NCBI RefSeq assembly: GCF_015865035.1
Contig: NZ_JADZGI010000002.1
Location: 124,001-188,000, forward strand
Direction of reading: 5' to 3'
From: Novosphingobium aureum
GTDB taxonomy: Bacteria > Pseudomonadota > Alphaproteobacteria > Sphingomonadales > Sphingomonadaceae
DNA length: 64,000 nucleotides
Shown here in pieces: positions 51,952-60,651 of the stretch (its first letter is position 1; each line of letters opens with the position of its first letter). The notes beneath the pieces were generated by a model. The model was not told the DNA's origin. It did no database searches and saw nothing but the letters and a program-made list of their open reading frames with translations. The position numbers were made by a program, and so were the translations under genes.

Positions 51952-54258
51952 TCAGAACTGCCCGGTGAAGCGCACCCCGATGGTGCGCGGCTGCACCGGG
52001 TAAAGACGAACGCCGTCGATCGAGTCGTTGACGCCCAGAACCGCGAGCTCGTTGCCCAGATTCTTGGCGTAGAGACTCGCCTCCCAACCGTCACCGCGAA
52101 CGCCCGCACTGGCACCGACCAGCCAGTAGCTCGGCAGCAGCGTGTTGAACTGGTTCTGGTCGTTGAAGCTCGAACGGCTGGAGCCGCGATAGACGACATT
52201 GCCGCCGAAGAAGCCCGACAGGCTGTCACTGAGGCCGAACTCATAATCGGCGTTGGCGCCGCCCGACCACTGCGGCGAGAGCGGCACACGGTCGCCTTCG
52301 AGACCGATCGTTCCGGCATCGAGCACGTCGGCGGGCAGGTCCTCGGCAAGCTTGGAATCGACGTAAGTAACCGAGCCGTTGAGCGAAAGCCCCTGCATCG
52401 GGGTCAGCGTCAGGTTCAGCTCGACACCGTCCGAAGTCGTCTTGCCAGCATTGATGGTATAGGCAAACGAGCCCGCAGCGCTGGCCGAAAGCTGCTGGTC
52501 GGTCCAGTCGACATGATAGCCGGTCAGGTCGAAGAACAGCGCGCCGCCGAACAGATAGCCCTTGGCACCCAGTTCGTAGCTCCACAGGCTATCCGGACCG
52601 AAAGTGCCCGGGAAGATCACGCCGGCTTCCTGCGCAAGCGAGGTCGCGGTGTTGACGCCGCCGATGCGATAGCCCGAAGCGGCACGGGCATAGAGGCTCA
52701 CGTCAGGGGTCGCTTCCCACAAGAGCGCGAAGTTGTAGCTGGTGTTGCTGTTGGTACCCTTGTTGTCCCCGGTGACGCTGGGCGTGGTGACCTGACCGAA
52801 GATGAAATCGGGATAGATCGTCTGCAGGTTGGTCACCACGTCGCGGATGTCGGCCTCGAAGTAGCGCAGGCCAACGGTCGCGGTGAGCGTGTCGAACATG
52901 GTGTAGTCGACCTGACCATAGAAGGCGAACTGGTCGATCGTGCGCTCGGTATCGGTACCGAACTCGTAGACGCTGTTACCCCAGCCCGGCTGTACGTAGG
53001 GACGGCACTCGTCATAGCTCCAGCAGACCGGCACCGAGTCCGGCGCCTGAATGGCGTTGGTCTGGGTGTGGCTCTTGGTGTGCTCGTAGTAACCGCCGGC
53101 GACAATCTGGAACGGGCCGTCGAAGTCAGACAGGAAGCGCAGCTCGGTGTTGACGTCCTCGAACCACACGCGCGGTACGAAGCTGAGGTCGGCGAACAGA
53201 CCGTAAAGCTCGTTGGTCGGCGTGGAATCCTTGGGATTGCGTACGTTCTGGTCGGTATAGTTGACGCTCGCGATGATCGAGCCGAAGTCCATCTTGTAAT
53301 CGGCGGTCAGCGAGGCCAGCGTATACTTGTCCTTGAACACCTCTCGCGTGGGCGAGGTGTTAAGGTAGTCCTCGTTGGCCATCTGGAACGCCTGCGAACC
53401 ATCGACGTCGATGCGCTGGTGCGTGAACGAGCCCAGCAGCGAGAAGTCCTCGGTCACCTGCAGCAGCGCCTCGGCGCGCACACCGCGCACGTAGCGGTCG
53501 TTGGCGTCCTTGTAATACGTGGTGTCGTTGACCAGCTGGTCGATGAAACCGCCGCCAGTCTCGGCCCAGCCGGTCACGCGCAGGCCGAACACGCCCTCGA
53601 CGATCGGGGCATTGATGGTGGCATTGCCCTGCGCGAGCGGATTGCCGTCATCGACGGCGGCAAGGTCCATGCCCACGCTGCCGCCCCAGTTGTAGAGGTC
53701 GGGCTTCTTCGTGATGATACGCAGGGTACCAGCCATGGAGCTGGTGCCGAACAAGGTGCCCTGCGGCCCCTTGAGCACTTCGACACGCTCGATGTCGTGA
53801 AGGCGCAGGCCCGGCTTGCCATCGCCCAGGATGTTGCCGGCCTGCCCGCCCAGTACCGCGGATTCGTTGAGGTACATCGCCGAGGTCGCGCCGACGTTGG
53901 AGGTGATGCCGCGCAGGATGATCTTGTTCTGCGCCGCGCCGTAGCTCTGGATGTTCACCGAGGGGTCGAGAACGCGCAGGTCCGAGATGTCGTTGACCGC
54001 GAGGCGTTCGAGCTGTTCGCCCGAAAAAGCCGTGATCGAAAGCGCGGTATCGGTGATCGTCGCATCGCTGCGGCGCGTCGCACTGACGACGATGGTGTTG
54101 GCGCTGGCCGCTGCAGCGGCATCGCTGGCTGCACTGGCCTCGGCGGCCGTTTCCTGCGCTGCTGCGGGCATGGCGATACCAAGGGCAGCAAGCGAGATCG
54201 AGGCCAGAAGCCCCTTGCCGGCGACACCGAAAGCGGACGATCGATTGATTGAGCTCAT
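51952..54258 (-). CDS. TonB-dependent outer-membrane receptor
   Basis: A 768-aa receptor. Signal peptide (ending AMPAAAQ), an Ala-rich spacer, TonB box region NTIVVSATRR, plug motifs ALSITAFSGEQLERL and VEVLKGPQGTLFGTSSMAGTLRIIT, barrel ending RTIGVRFTGQF. It belongs to the sphingomonad OMR-type receptors for organic nutrients; no Fur box is seen. Start ATG 54256-54258 follows AAGGGGAAAAC. It is divergent from an MFS transporter gene, and a GTCATACAA motif lies 139-149 nt upstream, linking it to the aromatic cluster to the right. Confidence 0.92.
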   Translation of the reverse strand: MSSINRSSAFGVAGKGLLASISLAALGIAMPAAAQETAAEASAASDAAAAASANTIVVSATRRSDATITDTALSITAFSGEQLERLAVNDISDLRVLDPSVNIQSYGAAQNKIILRGITSNVGATSAMYLNESAVLGGQAGNILGDGKPGLRLHDIERVEVLKGPQGTLFGTSSMAGTLRIITKKPDLYNWGGSVGMDLAAVDDGNPLAQGNATINAPIVEGVFGLRVTGWAETGGGFIDQLVNDTTYYKDANDRYVRGVRAEALLQVTEDFSLLGSFTHQRIDVDGSQAFQMANEDYLNTSPTREVFKDKYTLASLTADYKMDFGSIIASVNYTDQNVRNPKDSTPTNELYGLFADLSFVPRVWFEDVNTELRFLSDFDGPFQIVAGGYYEHTKSHTQTNAIQAPDSVPVCWSYDECRPYVQPGWGNSVYEFGTDTERTIDQFAFYGQVDYTMFDTLTATVGLRYFEADIRDVVTNLQTIYPDFIFGQVTTPSVTGDNKGTNSNTSYNFALLWEATPDVSLYARAASGYRIGGVNTATSLAQEAGVIFPGTFGPDSLWSYELGAKGYLFGGALFFDLTGYHVDWTDQQLSASAAGSFAYTINAGKTTSDGVELNLTLTPMQGLSLNGSVTYVDSKLAEDLPADVLDAGTIGLEGDRVPLSPQWSGGANADYEFGLSDSLSGFFGGNVVYRGSSRSSFNDQNQFNTLLPSYWLVGASAGVRGDGWEASLYAKNLGNELAVLGVNDSIDGVRLYPVQPRTIGVRFTGQF

Positions 54259-54396
54259 GTTTTCCCCTTCAAGATCAGAGATCTGGTCTCCGATCCTCCT
54301 GCGTTGGTTCCCTTGCCGCGCTGACCGCAGTCTTGGATATATTCTTGCTGGCAACGCCTGTCGGCCACCCCGCCTCCAGAACGTCTTATGATGTGA

Positions 54397-54407
54397 TTGT
54401 CATACAA
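54397..54407. promoter_or_regulatory. Putative FadR-type GntR operator (site 1)
   Basis: TTGTCATACAA, a TTGT-N3-ACAA palindrome containing GTCATAC, which fits the FadR-subfamily consensus y-GTM-N-KAC-y. It lies between the divergent TonB receptor and MFS genes. The same GTCATACAA core recurs at 54515, 61939 and 63070. Confidence 0.55.
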
Positions 54408-54436
54408 AATTTTTGCGTTCGCAAGAGCAAAAATTT
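54407..54436. repeat. AT-rich perfect inverted repeat in the receptor/MFS promoter region
   Basis: AAATTTTTGC (54407-54416) and GCAAAAATTT (54427-54436), 10-bp arms, 10-nt loop, with a third GCAAAATTTTT copy at 54450-54460. It overlaps site 1 by one base. Such AT-rich symmetry stands out in this GC-rich DNA and may be an additional operator or a nucleoid-protein site. Confidence 0.6.
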
Positions 54437-54514
54437 GACATGTCGCAATGCAAAATTTTTCTCGTCTGTTCCGCGATCGACGCTTGCCAAGCGCCCGATA
54501 ATACGTTTGTAATA

Positions 54515-54525
54515 TTGTATGACGA
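54515..54525. promoter_or_regulatory. Putative FadR-type GntR operator (site 2), over the MFS start codon
   Basis: TTGTATGACGA, the reverse complement of TCGTCATACAA, shares GTCATACAA with the other three sites. The ATG of the MFS gene (54519-54521) lies inside it, so bound regulator would block a leaderless or very short-leader transcript, or the true start is further downstream. Confidence 0.5.
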
Positions 54526-55944
54526 ATATCGCAGCACCTTTCGAAGGCCGCGCCGCGCACGCCAATGACGCAACAATCGTGTGGCAAGAGCGCAACCAGG
54601 TTCACGAAGGTGATTCGCAAGATGCCCCGTCGTGGCCTCCCAAGCGCCGCGCGCACTGGGCACTGGCCCTGCTCTTCGCGGCCTATGTCGTGGCCTTCAT
54701 CGACCGCACCATTCTCGCCATCCTTATCCGACCGGTCGCCAGCGACCTGCAGTTGTCGGACATGCAGTTCGCCCTCGTCGGCGGAGTGGCGTTCTCCCTG
54801 TTCTACGTGACCGCAGGCCTGCCGATCGGCTGGCTGGTCGATCGCTATTCGCGCCGCCTCATCGTCACCGTAGGCATCGCGATCTGGAGTCTTTCCACGG
54901 TCAGCACCGCATTGGCGGAGAGCTTCGGCTGGTTGTTCGTCAGCCGGATGGGCGTGGGCATCGGCGAAGCCGCGCTGTCACCGGCTGCCTATTCGCTGAT
55001 CGCGGACTATTTCCCCCCTCACCGGCGTGGACGCGCGGTGGCGATCTACACGCTGGGTGTCTCGATCGGTGCCTCGATCGCCTATTTCGCGGGCGGTCAG
55101 CTGATCGGATTTGCCTCGCAGGCAGGCGGGATCGCCCTGCCCTTCACCGGCGAACTTGCCCCATGGCGCTTCGTCTTCGTCGTGCTCGGCGTGCCCGGCC
55201 TGCTGCTGGCACTGCTCACGCTGACCATGCGCGAACCGCCACGCCGGGGCGAGAAGGCCGCGCCGCGCGCCCCGGCAACGCCCGAAATTCCCGCTCGCAT
55301 GGCAGCGCCGAACGCACCGCGCTTTGCCTTCCTCGCCTTCCTCAAGGAAAACCGCGCACTCTCGATCTGCTACATCCTGGGTTACAGCGCGATCAACTTG
55401 CCCTTCGCCGGATTCATGCTCTGGGGCCCGGCGCTTTTCCAGCGTTCGCACGGCCTTGGCCCCGCGGCACTAAGCCTCCCTCTGGCACTGATCTTCCTCG
55501 GGCCCACGCTGCTGGGACAGTGGTTCGGCGCGGCCTCGACCGATCGCCTGCTTGCCAAGGCGCGCACAGACGCCCCGTTCATCACCGGTGCGATCTGTGC
55601 CGCTGGTCTCGTCATCCACTGCCGCCTTCGTGCTGCTCGCCGTCCTGGTGTTCCTCGTCTGCGCATCGGTCGGGCACCACGCAGTCGTCGCCGCGAGCGT
55701 CGCTCCCAACCGGCTGCGCGGCCTCTACGTGGCCAGCTTCTTCTTCGTCCAGAACATCCTGGGCCAGGCGATCATCGCACTGGTGACCGCCTTTCTTACC
55801 GACCACGTCTTCGGCGGGCCGGAAAACCTCGGCCGCTCGATGGCCATCGTCGGTGGCGCCGGCGCAGCAACCGGCTGCGTCCTGCTGCTGGCAGGCCGTG
55901 GCCTGCTGCGGCGCAAGGCCGCCGCAAACGACGCAATCCTCTGA
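54519..55944 (+). pseudogene. MFS transporter (spinster-like), interrupted by a frameshift
   Basis: The frame from 54519 encodes helices 1-9 of an MFS protein (AFIDRTILAILIRPVASDL, GLPIGWLVDRYSRR, ADYFPPHRRGRAVAIYTLGVSIG) of the spinster-like group common in sphingomonad catabolic clusters. After CAAGLVI at about 55611-55620 it turns into Arg-rich nonsense, while the remaining helices (STAAFVLLAVLVFLV...GLYVASFFFVQNILGQAIIAL) continue in the +1 frame to a stop at 55944. One extra base (or two missing) explains it. Start could instead be GTG 54582. The frame running on to 56849 is spurious. Real disruption or sequencing error is undecided. Confidence 0.8.
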
Positions 55945-55962
55945 TCGCAGGAGCGAAACAAC

Positions 55963-57084
55963 GTGAAGTTCGGTTTCTTCAACCTCATGCCCTGGCCGCA
56001 CTATCCCGAGCCGCCCAAGGTCTATCCCACACCCAACCGCGACTACGATCCGCAGATCGGGCGCGAGCTTTACAACGACTACATCGACCTGCTGGTCCAC
56101 GCCGAAGCCACCGGCTTCGACTGGATCGCCTGCAACGAGCACCATTTCAGCCCTTACGGCACGATGGCCAATTGCAACCTGATCGGCTCGATTCTCGCCC
56201 GCGAGACCAAGACCATCGGCCTTGCCATGGTCGGCAACCTGCTGCCGCTCTCAAATCCGGTGCGCGTCGCGGAGGAATACGCGATGATCGACGTGATGAG
56301 CGGCGGTCGCCTGATCGCCGGCTTCATGCGCGGCGTGCCGCACGAGTACATCGCCTACAACTCGCCCCCCGGAGAATCGCGGGCCCGCCAGAAGGAAGCC
56401 GCACAGCTGGTACGCAAGTGCTGGTCCGAGCCCGAACCCTTTGGCTGGGAGGGCGAGTACTACCAGTTCCGCTCGATCTCGATCTGGCCGCGCCCGATCC
56501 AGTCCAGCCCCAAGGTGCTGATGTCGGCCAGCAACATCGAATCCGCCGCGATCGCCGCCGAAAGCAAGGCGATCATGGGGATGGGCCTGATCCACAATCT
56601 CGACGTCGCACGCGACAACGTCGAGACCTACTACCGCACGGCCGAGGAAAACGGCTGGCAAGCCAGCCCGGACGACATCCTCATGGGTGCCAGCACCTGC
56701 ATCGCCGAGACCGACGAGGAAGCACGCCGCATCTTCTCCGAGGCGCTCGACTACTTCCACGACACCTTGATGAAGCCGACCTACGACGCGCTCAAGCTCG
56801 TCGCGCGCGCGGGCTACTTCAACAAGGCGCAGGCCGGCTCGAGCTATGACAACCGTCTCGACAAAGTCGTCTCGAAGAAGACCATCGACGAGATGATCGA
56901 GGGCGGCTCGATCTTCTGCGGCAGCCCGAAGAGCGTCGCCGACCAGATCACCCGCTTCAAGGAGAAGCTGGGCTGCGGCCGCATCAACCTGAGCATGCAG
57001 ATCGGCAACCTGCCGGTCGATGCCGTCCGTCGCGGCATGGACCTGTTCCATGCCGAAGTCCTGCCCCAGGTAAGGGACCTTTGA
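55963..57084 (+). CDS. LLM-class (luciferase-like) flavin-dependent monooxygenase
   Basis: A 373-aa TIM-barrel oxidoreductase. MKFGFFNLMPWP is the first strand; ACNEHHFSPYG holds the EHH motif of bacterial luciferase-like enzymes; EEYAMIDVMSGGRLIAGFMRG and FCGSPKSVADQI are further family signatures. It uses reduced FMN from a separate reductase to oxygenate an organic substrate, for instance by Baeyer-Villiger or hydroxylation chemistry. Start GTG 55963 with GGAGCGAAACAAC upstream. It begins 18 nt after the MFS gene and is followed after 1 nt by an alpha/beta hydrolase, so MFS-LLM-hydrolase is one operon. Confidence 0.9.
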   Translation: MKFGFFNLMPWPHYPEPPKVYPTPNRDYDPQIGRELYNDYIDLLVHAEATGFDWIACNEHHFSPYGTMANCNLIGSILARETKTIGLAMVGNLLPLSNPVRVAEEYAMIDVMSGGRLIAGFMRGVPHEYIAYNSPPGESRARQKEAAQLVRKCWSEPEPFGWEGEYYQFRSISIWPRPIQSSPKVLMSASNIESAAIAAESKAIMGMGLIHNLDVARDNVETYYRTAEENGWQASPDDILMGASTCIAETDEEARRIFSEALDYFHDTLMKPTYDALKLVARAGYFNKAQAGSSYDNRLDKVVSKKTIDEMIEGGSIFCGSPKSVADQITRFKEKLGCGRINLSMQIGNLPVDAVRRGMDLFHAEVLPQVRDL

Positions 57085-57085
57085 A

Positions 57086-57892
57086 ATGACCACGCAGACC
57101 CTGACCAAGACGAGCGGCGATGCCGCCATCACGCCGCAGACCAAGACCGTCACCATCGACGGGAACGAGACGCAGTACATCGTAGGCGGGGAAGGCGAGC
57201 CCCTGCTCGTCGTTCACACCTCGGGCGGCCCCTTGTGGACGCCGCTGCTCGCGATGCTCGCGCAAGGGCGCAAGGTGATCATGCCGGTGCTCCCCGGCTT
57301 CGGCGGTTCGCCCCTGATCGAGACGATCGGCGACCTGCCCGCGCTCGCCGACTGGCTGGCGGCCTTCAAGCAGGCGGTGATCGGCGAGGACGCGGTCGAT
57401 CTGTTCGGCGGCTCGTTCGGCGCACAGGTCAGCCTCTACCTCGCCGCGCGCACGCCCGGCGTAGTGCGTGACATGGTGCTCGAGGCCCCCTCGGGTCTGG
57501 CTGTCGGAGCCGCCCCGCCGCCGCCGGGCAAGCCGGTGCTGTTCGCCTACCCCGACAAGGCCGCAGACCTCATGCCCAGTGCCGAGATCGCCGCGGGCAA
57601 CCGCGCCGCCTTCCAGGCCTACGGCGGCCCGGTCGCGGTCGACGAGACCCTGCTCGGCCTGCTTCCCGCGATCGAGGTCCCGGTGCTGGTGATCCAAGGC
57701 ACACTCGATGCCGTAACCCCGCCCGAGGCCGGACGGGTGCTCGCAGGCACGTTGCCCAACTGCAAGCTGACCTACGTCTACGATGCTGGCCACGGCGTGC
57801 AGGTCGACCAGCCCGAGCGCATGATCAAGGTCGTGCGCCACTTCCTCGACAAGGGCCCCGCCTTCATCGTCGCCGACCGGGCCTACGCCTGA
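57086..57892 (+). CDS. Alpha/beta hydrolase with canonical serine nucleophile
   Basis: A 268-aa alpha/beta hydrolase. HTSGGP at the oxyanion loop, VLPGFGGSP, nucleophile elbow GGSFGA with Ser110, and catalytic His in YDAGHGVQVDQPE. Unlike the two hydrolases of the first catabolic cluster, it has the normal G-x-S-x-G. Start ATG 57086 is one base after the LLM monooxygenase stop, so the two are coupled; together they could hydrolyse an ester or lactone made by oxygenation. A strong terminator follows. Confidence 0.88.
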   Translation: MTTQTLTKTSGDAAITPQTKTVTIDGNETQYIVGGEGEPLLVVHTSGGPLWTPLLAMLAQGRKVIMPVLPGFGGSPLIETIGDLPALADWLAAFKQAVIGEDAVDLFGGSFGAQVSLYLAARTPGVVRDMVLEAPSGLAVGAAPPPPGKPVLFAYPDKAADLMPSAEIAAGNRAAFQAYGGPVAVDETLLGLLPAIEVPVLVIQGTLDAVTPPEAGRVLAGTLPNCKLTYVYDAGHGVQVDQPERMIKVVRHFLDKGPAFIVADRAYA

Positions 57893-57920
57893 TCCGCACC
57901 TGAGCGGGTACATCGAAAGG

Positions 57921-57952
57921 AAAAGGGGGCACCCGGCAGGGCGCCCCCTTTT
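57921..57952. terminator. Bidirectional rho-independent terminator
   Basis: Perfect 10-bp stem AAAAGGGGGC (57921-57930) and GCCCCCTTTT (57943-57952), 12-nt loop, followed by CTCTT. It lies 29 nt after the hydrolase gene and 75 nt after the stop of the convergent GntR gene, serving the plus-strand operon and possibly both. Confidence 0.88.
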
Positions 57953-58026
57953 CTCTTGCATCACGACTTCACCAACATGGCCAGGGCTGCATCGGAACCT
58001 GCCGCCCTCGGAACTGGAGGCGGCAA

Positions 58027-58758
58027 TCAGCCGACAGCGCCTTCCCGCTCGGCCACCGCGAAGATGGAATCGCGCGAATTGACGATGTGATCGCGCACCG
58101 CCTCGACCGCGCCCGCGCTGTCGCCTGCGGCCACGGCATCGACGATGCGCTCCCACTCGCTCATGCCCTGATCGAGGCGCTGAGGCCCCGACATCGCGGT
58201 AAGACGCAGGTAGGACACGCGCTTGAGCAACTGCTTTCCGGTCTCTGCAATGATCCGGCTACCCGAGGCCACGAGGATTTCCTCGTAGAACGCCCCGGCC
58301 TGCTCGGCGAGTGCGGGCACGTCCTTCTTGCGGACGATCCGGCGGATATCCTTCATCATCGCCTGCAGCCGCTTGACCACTTCGGGGTCCTTGCGCTCGA
58401 CCACGCGGCGCACCGCTTCGGTCTCGATCAGCGCACGCAAGTCGTAGATGTCCCGGGCATCCTCGAGACTGACCCGCGCGACCATGATGTTGCGGCGCGG
58501 CCCTGCCTCGATCAGGCCTTCGGCCTGGAGCTGGCGCAAGGCCTCGCGTACCGAGGTTCGGCTGACGCCGAGCACTTCGCACAGTTCGCGTTCGACCAGC
58601 CGCTTGCCGGGAGGATAGAGCCCGCTGGCAATAGCCGAGCGAAGCTTGGTGAGGGCATGTTCGCGCACCAGCGTCGGATTGGCATCAATCCTGAGATCTT
58701 CTACGTCCACGGTTTCCGCACCCTCTGCCATCGCCTTGGTGTCGACGATGCGACACAT
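58027..58758 (-). CDS. GntR-family regulator, FadR/FCD subfamily
   Basis: A 243-aa regulator. The winged helix has LTKLRSAIASGLYPPGKRLVERELCEVLGVSRTSVREALRQL-type order (motifs PPGKRLVE and GVSRTSVREALRQLQAEGLI), and the helical C-terminal FCD domain includes DIYDLRALIETEAVRR. FCD regulators bind carboxylate effectors and sites of the y-GTM-N-KAC-y type; four GTCATACAA sites in flanking promoters make it the likely local controller. Start ATG 58756-58758. It is downstream of the tannase-like gene on the same strand with a 195-nt gap. Confidence 0.9.
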   Translation of the reverse strand: MCRIVDTKAMAEGAETVDVEDLRIDANPTLVREHALTKLRSAIASGLYPPGKRLVERELCEVLGVSRTSVREALRQLQAEGLIEAGPRRNIMVARVSLEDARDIYDLRALIETEAVRRVVERKDPEVVKRLQAMMKDIRRIVRKKDVPALAEQAGAFYEEILVASGSRIIAETGKQLLKRVSYLRLTAMSGPQRLDQGMSEWERIVDAVAAGDSAGAVEAVRDHIVNSRDSIFAVAEREGAVG

Positions 58759-58953
58759 CGGAGCCTATAGTATTCCTGTCGGACAAAGTGCAATTGCCCG
58801 GCAGGCGGATATCTGCGATTTTTCCCGAGAAATCGCTACCGCGAAGGCCTGCCGCGGCCCTTTTGGCCACAATAGCCCCGGGAGTTCGGCCCGGGCAGGC
58901 CATGAGGTGTACAATCGAGTGCATCAACCCGCCCGAAAACCTCTCGTTCCGAA

Positions 58954-60567
58954 TCAGTGGGCCGTCGGTCCCCAGATCCAGTCGATGCGATCGTCCGGCA
59001 TTTCTGCAGGCATTTCGCGCGTCCAGTTGGCAGCCTCGTCTGCCGACCCCTTGCCGGTCCATTTTGCGCGCGCCGGATAGGCGTAAAGCGGTCGGGTACG
59101 CAAGACGGTGTCGCCATCCTTCTGCGTCGCCACCACGCCGTCCGGGCTGGTGCCGCGCTCGACCCAGTCCATGATCGCGGGTACGAAGTCGAAGGTGTTG
59201 GGCGCATTGCCGCCACGGCAGTGGAACATGCCCGGGACCATGAACAGGCGGAACCAGTCGCGCGTCGCCTCGACACCGCCCTCATGCGCGGCGACCTGCG
59301 CATAGTAGTCGATCGTGCCAAGCGGCGAGACGCCCTGATCGGACCAGCCGTGATACAGGATCAGGCGACCGCCGCGCGCGTGAAAGGCGGACAGATCGGG
59401 CGCAGAGCCCGGCGCTACCGGATCGTAGAGCCCGACCCGCTCGCGCACGCGTTCCATGTCAGCGTCCCAGTCGAAGTCGTGATAGGCATAGTCGCGGTCG
59501 ATCTCGTCGAACATGAGATAGCGCAGCGATCCTTGCGGCAAGGTCCAGGTATCGGCCCCGCCCCAGGCACCTTCGGAGCCGGGCATCATGCCGCCGGGAT
59601 AGAGCCGCTCCCCCTTGCTGTTGCGCGGACCGTCGTAGACTGCCTTGGCAGCCGCCACCTGCTTTGCGGTGAGGCAGCCGGAATTTTCGCCTTCGGCACA
59701 GGTCAGTACGGCCGGATCGAAACGGCACTGGCGCGGGTCCATGATGATGCCGTCGGCAAGTCCGTCGATGGCATCGCAAGCGGCAATGGTGCGCTCGTGC
59801 AGCAGGTCGAGCGCGGGCTTGTCGAACACCGGCACGTTGCCGCGATCGAACAGGTGCTGTGCGGCCCAGACGTTGGCGACAGCACCGAGCCTGCCGGCGA
59901 AGGCCGGATCGCCCGAGATGATGCCGTCGAAATCCTCGGGGTGGTGCTGGGCAAGGAACAGCCCCTCGCGCCCACCGGTCGAGCAGCCGCGAAAATAGCT
60001 CTTCGCGGGCTGCGTGCCATAGAAATGGGTGGCGATGCGCTTGGCGACGACAGCGGTGGCATGGGTAGCCCTGCCCGCATAGTCACGCCTCAGGTCGGCG
60101 TCGGCACCCCACAGCGGATCGGCGAGTACGTCACCGACATGGCCCAGGTTGTTGGCCGCAACGACGAAATCGCGCGCCAGCATGTCGCCGCAGCCGCGAA
60201 TATTGACGTAACCGCAAAAGCCCCCACAGCCGGTCTGGAAATAGCGCCCGTTCCAGGTCTTGGTCGGCAGGTGCACCTCGAACTGGATCTGCGGTTCGAT
60301 ATAGCCCTTCACAGCGCAGTATTCGGCCGTTTCGCCATCGCCGGGCACCACCGAGGCCGAAAGGACCGTCGCGGGAAAATCGCTTTCCTGATCGAGCCCG
60401 ACCCTCGCCAGCGCCGCACAATCCCTTGTCGCCCCGAGCGAGGCATCGGTTTTGGCTAGTGGAACAGGCTGGGCGGCCTGCGCCGGTTGCCCGACCAGAG
60501 CCAGGCCGATCGTGGCAAAGGCAAGGCTGGCGTGGCGCATGGCGCCCGCTAGGATAGGTGAGATCAC
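58954..60567 (-). CDS. Exported tannase/feruloyl esterase-family hydrolase
   Basis: A 537-aa protein. Signal peptide (SLAFATIGLALVGQPAQA) and the tannase fold with the CS-D-HC arrangement: nucleophile in RGCSTGGREGL (Cys next to Ser), Asp in YHGWSDQGVSP and His-Cys in GMFHCRGG. Family members split ester bonds of gallate, ferulate or related aromatic acids, typically outside the cytoplasm. Start GTG 60567 is preferred since AGGAG lies 7 nt upstream; an ATG at 60540 is also possible. It precedes the GntR gene and follows an amidohydrolase pseudogene on the same strand, in a cluster with Rieske oxygenase genes, which supports an aromatic ester substrate. Confidence 0.88.
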   Translation of the reverse strand: MISPILAGAMRHASLAFATIGLALVGQPAQAAQPVPLAKTDASLGATRDCAALARVGLDQESDFPATVLSASVVPGDGETAEYCAVKGYIEPQIQFEVHLPTKTWNGRYFQTGCGGFCGYVNIRGCGDMLARDFVVAANNLGHVGDVLADPLWGADADLRRDYAGRATHATAVVAKRIATHFYGTQPAKSYFRGCSTGGREGLFLAQHHPEDFDGIISGDPAFAGRLGAVANVWAAQHLFDRGNVPVFDKPALDLLHERTIAACDAIDGLADGIIMDPRQCRFDPAVLTCAEGENSGCLTAKQVAAAKAVYDGPRNSKGERLYPGGMMPGSEGAWGGADTWTLPQGSLRYLMFDEIDRDYAYHDFDWDADMERVRERVGLYDPVAPGSAPDLSAFHARGGRLILYHGWSDQGVSPLGTIDYYAQVAAHEGGVEATRDWFRLFMVPGMFHCRGGNAPNTFDFVPAIMDWVERGTSPDGVVATQKDGDTVLRTRPLYAYPARAKWTGKGSADEAANWTREMPAEMPDDRIDWIWGPTAH

Positions 60568-60651
60568 ACGAATGCTCCTGTCAGGTAATATGCGCGCCGC
60601 GACAGGCGGCCATGTGCAACAAGGCGCTTTCGACAAGCGCCCTGGCAGAAT

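Noticed and set aside
51751..54252. 833-codon plus-strand open frame
   Set aside because: Antisense to the 768-aa TonB-dependent receptor, no family motif, no ribosome-binding site.
55945..56849. C-terminal continuation of the MFS frame through the luciferase-like gene
   Set aside because: After the frameshift this frame is Arg/His/Pro-rich nonsense overlapping the LLM monooxygenase. The real MFS end is in the +1 frame at 55944.
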